Shown: positions 53,694 to 63,099 of the stretch, piece by piece
Numbering within the stretch: position 1 is the stretch's first letter
How the letters are laid out: each line of letters opens with the position of its first letter
Assembly (NCBI RefSeq): GCF_016403105.1
Contig: NZ_CP046155.1
Span: 1,860,001 to 1,924,000 of the forward strand
Length of the DNA: 64,000 nt
Source of the DNA: Leptolyngbya sp. BL0902
GTDB lineage: Bacteria > Cyanobacteriota > Cyanobacteriia > Phormidesmidales > Phormidesmidaceae
Direction: 5' to 3'
Position numbers and translations under genes: made by a program
Notes under the pieces: model-generated
The model's input: only the letters and a program-made list of their open reading frames with translations
The model's database searches: none
What the model was told of the DNA's origin: nothing

Positions 53694-53788
53694 GCGTCTG
53701 CCCAATGGGATCGAGTGAGATCCTAATCTGGCAATGTGTCTACGCTAATTGATGATTAGATTTCGGTCGGGGTTGAGTTTCTTGATGG

Positions 53789-53840
53789 TGCATTGCTGCG
53801 CGTTGGCGATAGCCTCGCTTTAGCGTTATGCACCCGACGG
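53789..53840 (+). repeat. 52-bp dispersed repeat, copy B
   Basis: Matches 20339-20390 at 44 of 52 positions, same orientation. Both copies lie in intergenic DNA close to the 3' end of a minus-strand gene (ctaC, DUF4327). Confidence 0.8.
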
Positions 53841-53878
53841 AATCTTCGCCCTGACGGCGTGAGCATTGGACGTGCAGA

Positions 53879-54115
53879 CTAATCTTCTTCCCAGGTTTGG
53901 ACGGCTAGGAGGTCGGCGATGGGATCTTGGGTGGAAAAGTCAAACTCTTCGAGTTCTTTCTTCCAATGGGCCCAATCGTCGCCAAACAGCAAAGCAATTT
54001 TCCAAATGGGGTCGCTGGGCTTCACCATTTTGGATTTTTTCACCAAAGACTCGACTTGTCGCTGAAATTTCACCATGGGGTGGACGACAGCTACGTCGGC
54101 AGTTAGTTCAACCAT
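53879..54115 (-). CDS. DUF4327 family protein
   Basis: A 78-residue acidic protein. It follows the DUF4327 pattern recalled from cyanobacteria: VKFQRQVESLVKKSKMVKPS, then WKKELEEFDFSTQDPIADLL and a Trp-Glu-Glu-Asp end. The family's biochemical role is unknown. It has its own terminator (53662-53693). The divergent thrS gene begins 426 bases upstream. Confidence 0.75.
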   Translation of the reverse strand: MVELTADVAVVHPMVKFQRQVESLVKKSKMVKPSDPIWKIALLFGDDWAHWKKELEEFDFSTQDPIADLLAVQTWEED

Positions 54116-54541
54116 ATTTTCTGTTAAAAAAGCTCTTCGATATTGCGGTGGAAACGCTAGCCCGCACAGACTTGAAACTGGCGCTAAGACTAACTTTGCA
54201 CTTCAGGGAGTCAGGATAACACAAGACTATGGAAAACAGTCAAACGTTATTAGAATAACGAAAACTTTTTCCCTGGACTATCCTGCCTTAGGGCAAGGAC
54301 GGGGAGCGGGATCGCTCACTCGTGGCTCCATTCACACTGTACTCACTAAATTGCCCTTTGCCTAGGGGGTAGTGGCGTACAACTTCACGATAGCGCATTT
54401 CAGGCCCGATGGAGCCGAACGAATCGGTTTTGGGGCAGGGATATCCGTACTTTGGCCCCAAGAACATCGGGCCGAAGGATAATCGCTCAACATTAGTCGC
54501 TAAACTAGGTCTAGTCTTTTTGTCTTTCAACCCGTTGACCC
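54116..54541. other. Divergent intergenic region with thrS leader
   Basis: About 425 bases. The right part carries the folded element 54403-54473; promoter boxes for both flanking genes are expected but not assigned. No open reading frame here looks real. Confidence 0.5.
54403..54473 (+). promoter_or_regulatory. Structured 5' leader candidate of thrS
   Basis: Nested perfect stems: outer GGCCCGATG (54403-54411) / CATCGGGCC (54465-54473), 9 bp, and inner TTGGGGC (54430-54436) / GCCCCAA (54455-54461), 7 bp, with an 18-base apical loop. It ends 68 bases before the thrS ATG. No known riboswitch was recognised; an autoregulatory operator such as that of E. coli thrS is one possibility. Confidence 0.5.
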
Positions 54542-56353
54542 ATGGCTTCCTCCGCCCCCTCTGTTTCTGCCGATAGTCAGCCCATGGTGCTGCCCCGCAC
54601 CAGCGAATCTGAGGCGCTGAAGCGGATCCGTCACACCTTTTCCCATGTGATGGCGATGGCGGTGCAGCGGCTTTTTCCCAAGGCGCAAGTCACTATCGGC
54701 CCCTGGATCGACTATGGCTTTTACTACGACTTCGACAGCCCGGAACCCTTCACCGAGGCGGATCTGAAGGCGATTAAGAAGGAGATGATCAAGATCATCA
54801 ACAAAAAGCTGCCCGTGGTTCAAGAAACCGTGACACGGGAGGAGGCCCAGCGGCGCATCGAAGCCCTGGGGGAACCCTACAAGCTGGAAATTTTGCAAGA
54901 CCTTCAGGAGCCCATTACCCTGTACCACCTGGGCGAGGAATGGTGGGATCTCTGCGCGGGGCCGCACGTTGTCAGCACGGCTGACCTCAACCCCAAAGCC
55001 TTTGATTTGGAGAGCGTGGCCGGGGCCTACTGGCGCGGCGATGAGAAGCGGGCACAACTTCAGCGCATCTACGGCACCGCCTGGGAAACCCCGGAACAAC
55101 TCCAGGAATACCAGCGGCGACGGGAGGAAGCCAAACGGCGGGATCACCGCAAGCTGGGGAAAGAACTGGGCCTGTTTATTTTTGCCGATGATGTGGGGCC
55201 GGGGTTGCCCCTGTGGACCCCCAAGGGCACGGTGCTGCGGGAAACCCTGGAAAACTTTCTGAAGCAAGAGCAGGTAAAGCGGGGCTATCTGCCCGTGGTA
55301 ACGCCCCACATTGGCCGGGTGGATTTGTTCAAAACCTCGGGCCACTGGCAAAAGTATAAGGACGACCTGTTCCCGATGATGGGCGAAAACGAGGACGAGG
55401 GCTTTGTCCTCAAGGCGATGAACTGCCCCTTCCACGTACAACTCTACAAGTCTTCCCTGCGCTCCTATCGGGAACTGCCCCTGCGTTTGGCGGAATTTGG
55501 CACCGTCTACCGCTACGAGCAATCCGGTGAGCTGGGTGGCCTGACGCGGGTGCGGGGCTTTACCCAGGACGACGCCCACCTATTTGTCACCCCCGACCAG
55601 TTGGACGACGAATTTCTCAAGGTGGTAGATCTGATCCAGTCCACCCTGCGGGCGCTGAAGTTAGACACGTCTTTCCGGGCGCGGCTGAGCTTCCGGGATC
55701 CCGCCTCCGACAAATATATCGGCTCCGAGGATGCCTGGAACAAGGCCGAAAACGCGATTCGCCGCGCCGTGGAAACCCTGGGAATGCAGCACTTTGAGGG
55801 CATTGGTGAAGCGGCCTTCTACGGCCCCAAGCTCGACTTCATCGTGCGGGATGCCCTAGATCGGGAATGGCAACTGGGCACCGTGCAGGTGGACTACAAC
55901 CTGCCGGAACGCTTCGACCTGGAATACGTGGCTGAGGATGGCTCCCGTCAGCGTCCGGTGATGATCCACCGCGCCCCCTTTGGCTCTCTGGAACGGCTGA
56001 TCGGCATTTTGATCGAAGAATACGCCGGAGACTTCCCCCTGTGGCTGGCCCCGGAACAGATGCGGCTGCTGCCCGTCACCGAGGAGCAAGCCAGCTTTGC
56101 CCAGGCCGTAGCCGACCAATTCCTGGCCCAAGGGGTGCGGGTGGTGGTGGATGCCAGCGGGGATCGCCTCGGCAAGATGGTACGCAACGCCGAAAAAGCC
56201 AAGGTGCCGATCATGGCGGTGATTGGGGCCAAGGAAGTGAAAACCAACGCCCTCAGTATCCGCACCCGTGCCCAGGGCGAACTGGGGGCTACTCCGGTCT
56301 CTGAGGTCGTTGAGCGCGTCACCCAAGCCATCCGCGAACGGGAAGACTTTTAG
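54542..56353 (+). CDS. thrS: Threonyl-tRNA synthetase (no TGS domain)
   Basis: A 603-residue class II aminoacyl-tRNA synthetase. The editing domain is present at the N-terminus (HTFSHVMAMAVQRLFPK; WWDLCAGPHVV). Zinc ligand region MNCPFHVQLYKSS, motif 2 RYEQSGELGGLTRVRGFTQD and motif 3 HRAPFGSLERLIGILIEEYA are intact, and the anticodon-binding C-terminus ends in TQAIREREDF. The usual N-terminal TGS domain of bacterial enzymes is missing, which I recall as common in cyanobacteria. ATG 54542 is the first plausible start. A structured leader lies 68 bases upstream. Confidence 0.96.
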   Translation: MASSAPSVSADSQPMVLPRTSESEALKRIRHTFSHVMAMAVQRLFPKAQVTIGPWIDYGFYYDFDSPEPFTEADLKAIKKEMIKIINKKLPVVQETVTREEAQRRIEALGEPYKLEILQDLQEPITLYHLGEEWWDLCAGPHVVSTADLNPKAFDLESVAGAYWRGDEKRAQLQRIYGTAWETPEQLQEYQRRREEAKRRDHRKLGKELGLFIFADDVGPGLPLWTPKGTVLRETLENFLKQEQVKRGYLPVVTPHIGRVDLFKTSGHWQKYKDDLFPMMGENEDEGFVLKAMNCPFHVQLYKSSLRSYRELPLRLAEFGTVYRYEQSGELGGLTRVRGFTQDDAHLFVTPDQLDDEFLKVVDLIQSTLRALKLDTSFRARLSFRDPASDKYIGSEDAWNKAENAIRRAVETLGMQHFEGIGEAAFYGPKLDFIVRDALDREWQLGTVQVDYNLPERFDLEYVAEDGSRQRPVMIHRAPFGSLERLIGILIEEYAGDFPLWLAPEQMRLLPVTEEQASFAQAVADQFLAQGVRVVVDASGDRLGKMVRNAEKAKVPIMAVIGAKEVKTNALSIRTRAQGELGATPVSEVVERVTQAIREREDF

Positions 56354-56534
56354 GGGCAGGAACAGATCCTTGGGAGAAGCCCGGTTGCTTAGCATACCTG
56401 GGCTTCTGGGTGGATCATTCAGGGGAATAGAGGGGCTGGGAAGCCCAGTGCTATCCTAGACGGGACTTGCTGCAAGGAATTTTCGGGCCGTCCAAGGGAG
56501 ATTCCCTTGGGCTGGTTCACCGCTAGAGAGAGCT

Positions 56535-58481
56535 ATGGACAACGCCTTCGAGCTAACGCTGCAAATGGTGCTGACGGTTTTAGCCGGGGTGACGGCTCAG
56601 GTGGTGGGCGAGTTCGCACGGGTGCCCAGCATCATCTTTTTGCTGATCTTTGGCATCGGTCTAGGGCCAGATGGCCTGGGGCTGATTCATCCCCAATCCC
56701 TGGGGGTGGGGTTGGAGGTGATGGTCTCCCTGAGTGTGGCGCTGATTTTGTTTGAGGGGGGCCTCAGCCTGGAGCTGAGCGAACTGGGCCAGGTGTCTAG
56801 CAGTTTGCGGAACCTCGTCACCATTGGCGTGTTTGTCACCCTGATTGGTGGCGGCGTGGCGGCCCACTGGCTGGGGGAATTTCCCTGGTCGTTGGCGTTC
56901 CTCTATGCCTCGCTGGTGGTGGTGACTGGCCCCACGGTGATTACGCCCCTGCTGCGCCAGGTGCAGGTAGACCGCAAGGTGTCTACCCTGCTGGAGGGGG
57001 AAGGGGTGTTGATCGACCCAGTGGGGGCGGTGCTGGCCGTGGTGGTGCTGGGGATCATCCTCAATGGCGATGCCGATGTGGGGTCGGTGGTGGGTGGCCT
57101 CACCCTGCGCCTGGGCATTGGCACGGTGATTGGGGCCATCGGCGGCGGGTTGATCGGCTGGTTTCTGAAGAAAGCCAGTTTCGTCAGCGATGACCTGCGG
57201 AACCTGGTGGTGCTGGCGGGGCTGTGGGGCATTTTTGGTCTGGCCCAAAGCGTCCGCAGCGAATCGGGCCTGATGGCGACGGTGGTGGCAGGCCTGCTGG
57301 TGCGCTCCCTTTCGGTACCCGATGAACGGCTGCTGCTGCGGTTTAAGGGGCAGCTTACGGTGCTGGCGGTGTCGGTGTTGTTCATCCTGCTGGCGGCGGA
57401 TTTGTCCATTGCCAGTGTGGTGGCCCTGGGCTGGGGGGCGGTGGGCACGGTGCTGGTGCTAATGCTGCTGGTGCGGCCCGTGAGTATTTGGCTGTGTACC
57501 CAGGGCAGCGGCATGAACTGGCGGCAAAAGGCGTTTCTAAGCTGGATTGCCCCGCGCGGCATTGTGTCGGCTTCGGTGGCGTCCCTGTTTGCGATTTTGC
57601 TGACGGAACAGGGCATTAGCGGCGGCGATGCCATTAAAGCCCTGGTCTTTCTCACCATTATTATGACGGTGCTGGTGCAGGGGCTGACGGCCCGCTGGGT
57701 GGCCCAGGGGCTTGGCATTGCTAAGGCCAATGCGGTGGGGGCGGTGATTGTGGGCTGCAACCCCCTCAGTGTGCTGATTGCCCGCTTGATTAAGGACTAC
57801 GGCGATCCCGTGGTGCTGATTGACACCAACGAAGCCGCCCAAGAGGATGCCGCCAAGGAGGGGCTTGACCTCCTCATTAGCAGCGCCCTCGATCATGGGG
57901 TGCTAGAACAGGCGGGGCTGGCCAAGGCCGGAACCTTTCTGGCTATCACCAAAAACGGCGAAGTCAACGCCGTGGTGGCCCAGCGTGCCCTAGAGGAATT
58001 TCAGCCCCCGCGTGTCATCGCCGTTATGCCCACGGATAAAGACCTTGGGGAAGTGCCCAACCAGGGCAAGCTGAAGGAAGCCCAAACCCCCAGCCTCTCG
58101 TTGAAAAAGTGGAACCGCTACCTCACGGATGGGGAAGTACGCCTAGGGGAAACCCGCCTGCGATCCGATGCCACCGAACTGCAACAGGCTCACCTGTCAG
58201 CCCTGGTGCGCGGCGGCGAGATGATCCCTCTGCTGGTGGAGCGGGACGGTGCCCTCCAGATCGCCCTCGGCCAAGATGCCTGGAAAGTGGGGGATCGCCT
58301 CATTTACCTGCTCCATGACGCCACCCCCAAACTCCTCAAGCGCCTTGGGGGCAGCACCCAACCCGTCAAGCTAACCCCCGAACCCTTGCCCACCGTGGAA
58401 GATGTGCCCCTAGCCCCCCCGGAACCAACGCCCGCCCTAGAAGATCCACTGAACCCACTGCCCACCGTCCCAGACTCCTGA
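56535..58481 (+). CDS. Cation:proton antiporter with TrkA-N/RCK domain
   Basis: A 648-residue protein. Residues 1-400 hold about 12 membrane helices of the CPA superfamily, with VVVTGPTVITPLL and GEGVLIDPVGAVLAVVV in the ion-binding region; the motif has IDP where NhaP-type proteins have ND. Then follows a TrkA-N-like NAD-binding domain (AVGAVIVGCNPLSVLIARLI) and a TrkA-C-like end, after which a Pro-rich tail closes the protein. Cytosolic-ligand control of ion flux is inferred. It differs from the CPA1 gene at 1534 in having the RCK module. Confidence 0.85.
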   Translation: MDNAFELTLQMVLTVLAGVTAQVVGEFARVPSIIFLLIFGIGLGPDGLGLIHPQSLGVGLEVMVSLSVALILFEGGLSLELSELGQVSSSLRNLVTIGVFVTLIGGGVAAHWLGEFPWSLAFLYASLVVVTGPTVITPLLRQVQVDRKVSTLLEGEGVLIDPVGAVLAVVVLGIILNGDADVGSVVGGLTLRLGIGTVIGAIGGGLIGWFLKKASFVSDDLRNLVVLAGLWGIFGLAQSVRSESGLMATVVAGLLVRSLSVPDERLLLRFKGQLTVLAVSVLFILLAADLSIASVVALGWGAVGTVLVLMLLVRPVSIWLCTQGSGMNWRQKAFLSWIAPRGIVSASVASLFAILLTEQGISGGDAIKALVFLTIIMTVLVQGLTARWVAQGLGIAKANAVGAVIVGCNPLSVLIARLIKDYGDPVVLIDTNEAAQEDAAKEGLDLLISSALDHGVLEQAGLAKAGTFLAITKNGEVNAVVAQRALEEFQPPRVIAVMPTDKDLGEVPNQGKLKEAQTPSLSLKKWNRYLTDGEVRLGETRLRSDATELQQAHLSALVRGGEMIPLLVERDGALQIALGQDAWKVGDRLIYLLHDATPKLLKRLGGSTQPVKLTPEPLPTVEDVPLAPPEPTPALEDPLNPLPTVPDS

Positions 58482-58667
58482 GTTACGAGTGGGGGGGCAG
58501 GGGCCAGACAGCCTGTAACAAATGATGACGTCCAGGGACTCACACGCCAGGAAAGGAGAAGTTTTCCTGAAGAATGTTCCGGCGGTAAAAAATGTCCTCT
58601 TTACTGGGAAGAGGTACTGAAGATCTGGACTCACGATCTTGTGTATCCGCTGCCGTCAGGGGCACGT

Positions 58668-60755
58668 ATGAGCACACCGAGTTTGCCTACCCTACCCGAC
58701 CGCGTCTTTGCCGAAGCCGTGGTGCGTTCTGCCAGTGGCGCGTCGTTGCTAGACAGCCCAGAGGCCGTCACCAGCGAGACGGTGGATCAATTTTTGGCCA
58801 GCGCTGACACGGTGCAAGCCGCTGCCCAAGAATTGCGCTCCGCCGGGTTTGACGTTATCGACATCGGCAGTATTTCTATCACCGTAGCGGCTCCCCCAGT
58901 CATCTACGAACGCGCCCTCTCTACCCAGCTTCAGGCGGTGGATCGGCCCGTGATCAAAGAACTGGGCCAAGCCACCACCTCCACCTTCATCAACGCCGCC
59001 GACACCAAACCCTTTGGCGAAGTGGATGTCTCCTGCACCCCCTTTAGCCAATTGCTGGATGGCGTTGCCCTCAGCGAACCGCTCTATTATTTTGGGTGCG
59101 ATACCCCCTCACCCACCCCGCCCCTCACCGCCGAAGACTACCTAACCGTGCCCGATGGCGTGGCCGAAGGACTCAACGCCCAACCCGCCCATCGGCAAGG
59201 CATCACGGGCAAGGGCATCAAGGTAGTGATGGTGGATAGCGGCTGGTATGCCCATCCCTACTTCGCCAAGCACAACTACAACGTCAAGGTCGTCCTCGCC
59301 CCCGGTTCTACAAACAGCGACACCGATGGCCTTGGCCACGGCACCGGAGAATCCGCCAACCTGCTGGCCATCGCCCCCGACATCGAACTCACCATGGTAA
59401 AGGCCGATGTGGCGATTTCTGGCGCATCTAAGCACGTCAATGCCGTCAGTGCCCTCCGCAAAGCCATTGAACTGCGGCCCGATATCATCTCCTGTAGCTG
59501 GGGTTCCGACCAACGGCGGCGGATCATTTCCCCTTACAACCGCGTCATGGGGGCGGTGATTGCCGATGCGGTGCGGCGCGGCATTACGGTGGTGTTTTCC
59601 GCTGGCAACGGCCAATACGGCTTCCCCGGCCAACACCCCGATGTGATCTCGGCGGGTGGCGTCTATCGCTACATCAGCGGCCCCCTCAAGGGCACCCTAG
59701 AGGCCAGCAACTACGCCAGCAGCTTTGTCAGCCCCATGTATCCGAAACGCAATGTGCCGGATGTGTGCGGCCTGGTGGGCAAACTGCCCTACGGCAGCTA
59801 CCTGATGCTGCCCATCCCTCCGGGCTGTGAAATCGACCGTCGCCTCTCCGCCCTCAACGATGGCACTAAGGTGTCCGATGGCTGGGCGGCGTTCAGCGGT
59901 ACCTCCGCCGCTGCCCCCCAAGTCGCCGGAGTTTGCGCCCTACTGAAACAACTTAACCGCGACCTTTCCCCCGCCCAAATTAAAGCCATCCTGCGAGACA
60001 CCGCCATTGATGTCGCCGAGGGCTACAGCAATCCCTCCAGCAGCGGAGCCGCCGCCAGGGCAGGCCCAGATTTGGCCACGGGCTACGGGCTGGTGGATAC
60101 AGAAAAAGCGATCAATTCTGTTCCTAAATTCCCTAAAGCCCCCAAAGACGCTTGTTGTGAACCCTGTGCGTCTCAGTCAGATTTCCAATCAGACCCCCAA
60201 CGTTTACCCTCATTACCTACCCGGAGCACCACCATGAGCAGCGAATTCCCAAAACTTCAGAAGCATTTGGACGAGATCAGAATCAAGATTGATAAAATGC
60301 TGAAGGATGAGTTTATTAAAAATGAACTTATTGAAGAAGTCGAATTAGAGATTAAGCCTGAATTCTTTGTTTCCCGATCTTTCCAAGCTGATGTTGTACT
60401 CAAACTTCAAGAGATACTCGCTAAATTGCCTACAACGGGTTCTGGAAATTCAAAAAAAATCGATGCCAGCAAGATTCAGAAACAACATATTTTTGCAGCA
60501 CAAAGTCTATTGCAGATGTCTCGCTGTGAAAAATTAGCCATTGGAGTTCTGGTCTCAGGTCTAGAAAGTAGCTCAGAGGAAGTTCCTGAACTTGCTTCAA
60601 AGGCACTAGGAGAAATAAAAAAATACTTAGCTAACAATAGCATTGATTCTTTTGCCAATAATGGTTTAAGATCTTTGCCTGGCAGACCACTAAGTCTACC
60701 GGAATGTGAGAATCTTGGACTTGATTACCCATGTGGATATAAGCCTTTTAGTTGA
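58668..60755 (+). CDS. Cytoplasmic subtilisin-like (S8) protease with AT-rich C-terminal extension
   Basis: A 695-residue protein without a signal peptide; ATG 58668 is preferred over GTG 58641. The catalytic triad is intact: Asp in VVMVDSGWYAHPYF, His in GLGHGTGESANLL, Ser in FSGTSAAAPQVAGVCALL; the oxyanion Asn is in FSAGNGQYG. The region before residue 180 is an unknown N-terminal domain. After about residue 522 the DNA becomes AT-rich and the protein is helical and lysine-rich (IRIKIDKMLKDEFIKNELIE), a foreign-looking tail. It faces a STAND NTPase gene tail to tail (70-base gap). It may be an intracellular effector, but that is inference. Confidence 0.8.
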   Translation: MSTPSLPTLPDRVFAEAVVRSASGASLLDSPEAVTSETVDQFLASADTVQAAAQELRSAGFDVIDIGSISITVAAPPVIYERALSTQLQAVDRPVIKELGQATTSTFINAADTKPFGEVDVSCTPFSQLLDGVALSEPLYYFGCDTPSPTPPLTAEDYLTVPDGVAEGLNAQPAHRQGITGKGIKVVMVDSGWYAHPYFAKHNYNVKVVLAPGSTNSDTDGLGHGTGESANLLAIAPDIELTMVKADVAISGASKHVNAVSALRKAIELRPDIISCSWGSDQRRRIISPYNRVMGAVIADAVRRGITVVFSAGNGQYGFPGQHPDVISAGGVYRYISGPLKGTLEASNYASSFVSPMYPKRNVPDVCGLVGKLPYGSYLMLPIPPGCEIDRRLSALNDGTKVSDGWAAFSGTSAAAPQVAGVCALLKQLNRDLSPAQIKAILRDTAIDVAEGYSNPSSSGAAARAGPDLATGYGLVDTEKAINSVPKFPKAPKDACCEPCASQSDFQSDPQRLPSLPTRSTTMSSEFPKLQKHLDEIRIKIDKMLKDEFIKNELIEEVELEIKPEFFVSRSFQADVVLKLQEILAKLPTTGSGNSKKIDASKIQKQHIFAAQSLLQMSRCEKLAIGVLVSGLESSSEEVPELASKALGEIKKYLANNSIDSFANNGLRSLPGRPLSLPECENLGLDYPCGYKPFS

Positions 60756-60825
60756 TTTAAGCTGTTACACGAAATTCGCTTAATCAACCACAGTATGTGC
60801 CTAGAATAGGCAATATCTCAATTCA

Positions 60826-63099
60826 TCAATGCTGTGTTGTGCGTTCATATTCGTAGAATATGCCGCCTTCAAGCATGATCTTTCGTATGAGTTCGCAATC
60901 TCTGTCTGGATCCAATTCCATATTGCTAGGCAATCGAGTTTTACAGATAAATGATTCATTCAACTGATCTTCTGTTAAACCTATACTATTTTCTAGATTG
61001 GCCATAAAGAAATAACTATTTTTTAAGTTGGCATTCTTTAGAGAGGCATTGTGAAAATCAGCATTCATGAGATCAGTGCCTTGAAAATCTGCCTCGTCTA
61101 GATATGCATTTCTAAAGCTGGAATTTGCCATAACAGCTCGCCTAAAATCACCTCTCCATGCAAATGAATCATGTAGACTAATTCCAAGAAGATTCTCATT
61201 GCATAATTTGACTTCATCCAGATTCCCTCGTTGTCCAGAGAGGAGTAAGTAACGCAGAAGGAAAACTGCTTGTGGATTTTGAGTGCATGAATCGTCCAGA
61301 AAAAGAACTGAGTGGGCGATTTTCAGGACGAAAAAATGAGTGACTAACAAAGAACCTAAAATTGGAAATATTGATATTGCCAAAATATTTTTAGCTATTC
61401 TATTTCTTTGAAAATCAGAAGATTTTTGGATGAAATCGCAGGTGTTTTTTGAGATTTTGGCTTCAAAGGTTTCATGGTCTAATGAGACAAAGAATCTCGC
61501 ATTATACAAGGCTTTACCCTGCAATAAATACTCATTGTCTCTCTGATGATTTTCCCACTCTTGAGCAGCCTGTTCAATTTTGTCGCGTTTGCGTAGAAGT
61601 TCCCATTGGTCAGCAAGCCAGTCCCGCAATTCAGACCAGTTGTGGATAAGGGCCTCATGGGCGACTTCTACCATTTCAATTTGTTCTTCGTTGGCAAAGG
61701 TGATTAAAATCCATACACCAGGGCGGGTAAACTGGTCAATAATGGCTTTAACTTGAGCCGCATCTTGGTCTTTAGTAGCCAGTTCTGAGAGAGGAACACG
61801 GCGGCGGGTCGCGGTTTTGTCGTCGTTGACTTTGATTAGGCGCAGGAAGATGGATCGGGCGATCTTTTGGTCGGCTTCTGAGAGGTTTTCGTAGATTTTT
61901 TTGGCTTCATTGGCGAGGGCACCGCCGATGCCGCCTACACGGTTGTAGGTTTCGATGGGTTCGATGCCTTGGCGCATTTCTTCCCAAATTTGGGTCAGCA
62001 AAAATTGCAGCAGGGGCAAGGCTCCCTCTTGGCCCATGGCATCTTTAACGAGGATTTGCACCAGGGATTTATTCAGGAGCAGATTGACGCGATCTCTCGT
62101 ATTGCGGTCGAGTTTGGCGAGGGCCAGTTTGGCGGGTTGGGTGATGGCTTGTTCCAGTTCTGCGGGCTGCATCACGGGGATGAGGCGACCGGGATCGGCG
62201 AAGAGTTGGTTAAATTGGGGATGCTGTTGGGTGGCGCTCAAAAAGTCGCTACGCATGGTGAGGATAACGGCGACGCGCTGGCTGGGGTCGATGGCGGCAC
62301 CGCGCAGGTTGCAGATAAAGGCGTGGCGTTCCTGGGCGTCTTCGCAGAGGGTGTAGATTTCCTCGAATTGGTCGATTAGAAGAATCAGGTAGGCTTTAGG
62401 GCTGTTTTCGAGCAGGCGGTCGGCGATGAAGCGGAGGCCATCGAAGGCTTGTTTGCTGTCGGAACGCAGCAGTTCGTCCTGAAATTCGCGGATTTTAGCG
62501 ATGGAGAGGTCGCCTGGGGTGGCAAGGCGGGCCAGGGCGGTGGCGAGCACTTCCAGGGGATGGTTGCCCGGTTTGAGGGTGAGGATGTGGGGGCTATCTT
62601 TGCCGGGGAGGGGGTGTTTGCGGAGGGCGGGAATCAGTCCGGCCCTGGCGAGGGAGGATTTGCCGGATCCCGATGGGCCATAGATGGGCAGCACCCGAAT
62701 GGTGTGTGGGTCGGCGTAGCGTTTTTCAAAGCGTTGGCGCAGGTCTTCCACCAGTTGGTCGCGGCCAAAGAAGCGGTCTTGGTCTTCCTCCTCAAAGGCG
62801 CGGAGGCCTTGGTAGGGGTTTGGCCCTAGCTCTAGGGGGGTGGGGTCGGTGGGGGCTGGAAGCGGAGGAGGTTCCGGTAGGGTATCTAGATCCTCCAGCA
62901 GTGCCGAAATTTCCTCTAACCCTCGGCCTGTCGGGCTTTCGACCCATTCCAGCAGTGCCATCACTCGACTGGCCTGGGGGGCGCTGGGGCCAGGAACCAA
63001 CCCAGATGGGGGCCAGATGGCAAAGAGTAGTTTCTCAAAGTCGGGAGTGGCGAGACGGTTGAGAGCGTTGGCAAGCTGAAGACGGCTGAGACCAGACAT
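60826..63099 (-). CDS. STAND NTPase (nSTAND1-like) with EAD, TM and pentapeptide repeats
   Basis: A 757-residue protein, started at ATG 63099 (MSGLSRLQLANALNRLATPD). Residues 1-75 resemble an effector-associated domain (FEKLLFAIWPPSGLVPG; SRVMALLEWVES). A Pro linker follows, then the nSTAND NTPase with Walker A GPSGSGKSS (141-149) and Walker B LILLIDQFEEIYTL. A short membrane helix (ILAISIFPILGSLLVTHFFV) and C-terminal pentapeptide repeats (ANLKNSYFFMANLENS) end it. STAND NTPases sense and then switch effectors; here the effector would be recruited through the N-terminal domain. The C-terminal half is AT-rich. Confidence 0.82.
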   Translation of the reverse strand: MSGLSRLQLANALNRLATPDFEKLLFAIWPPSGLVPGPSAPQASRVMALLEWVESPTGRGLEEISALLEDLDTLPEPPPLPAPTDPTPLELGPNPYQGLRAFEEEDQDRFFGRDQLVEDLRQRFEKRYADPHTIRVLPIYGPSGSGKSSLARAGLIPALRKHPLPGKDSPHILTLKPGNHPLEVLATALARLATPGDLSIAKIREFQDELLRSDSKQAFDGLRFIADRLLENSPKAYLILLIDQFEEIYTLCEDAQERHAFICNLRGAAIDPSQRVAVILTMRSDFLSATQQHPQFNQLFADPGRLIPVMQPAELEQAITQPAKLALAKLDRNTRDRVNLLLNKSLVQILVKDAMGQEGALPLLQFLLTQIWEEMRQGIEPIETYNRVGGIGGALANEAKKIYENLSEADQKIARSIFLRLIKVNDDKTATRRRVPLSELATKDQDAAQVKAIIDQFTRPGVWILITFANEEQIEMVEVAHEALIHNWSELRDWLADQWELLRKRDKIEQAAQEWENHQRDNEYLLQGKALYNARFFVSLDHETFEAKISKNTCDFIQKSSDFQRNRIAKNILAISIFPILGSLLVTHFFVLKIAHSVLFLDDSCTQNPQAVFLLRYLLLSGQRGNLDEVKLCNENLLGISLHDSFAWRGDFRRAVMANSSFRNAYLDEADFQGTDLMNADFHNASLKNANLKNSYFFMANLENSIGLTEDQLNESFICKTRLPSNMELDPDRDCELIRKIMLEGGIFYEYERTTQH

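Larger units (their letters stand above)
53557..53878. other. Intergenic region between GT2 and DUF4327 genes
   Basis: About 320 bases: the DUF4327 gene terminator at 53662-53693 and a 52-bp dispersed repeat at 53789-53840. No further gene was seen. Confidence 0.55.
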
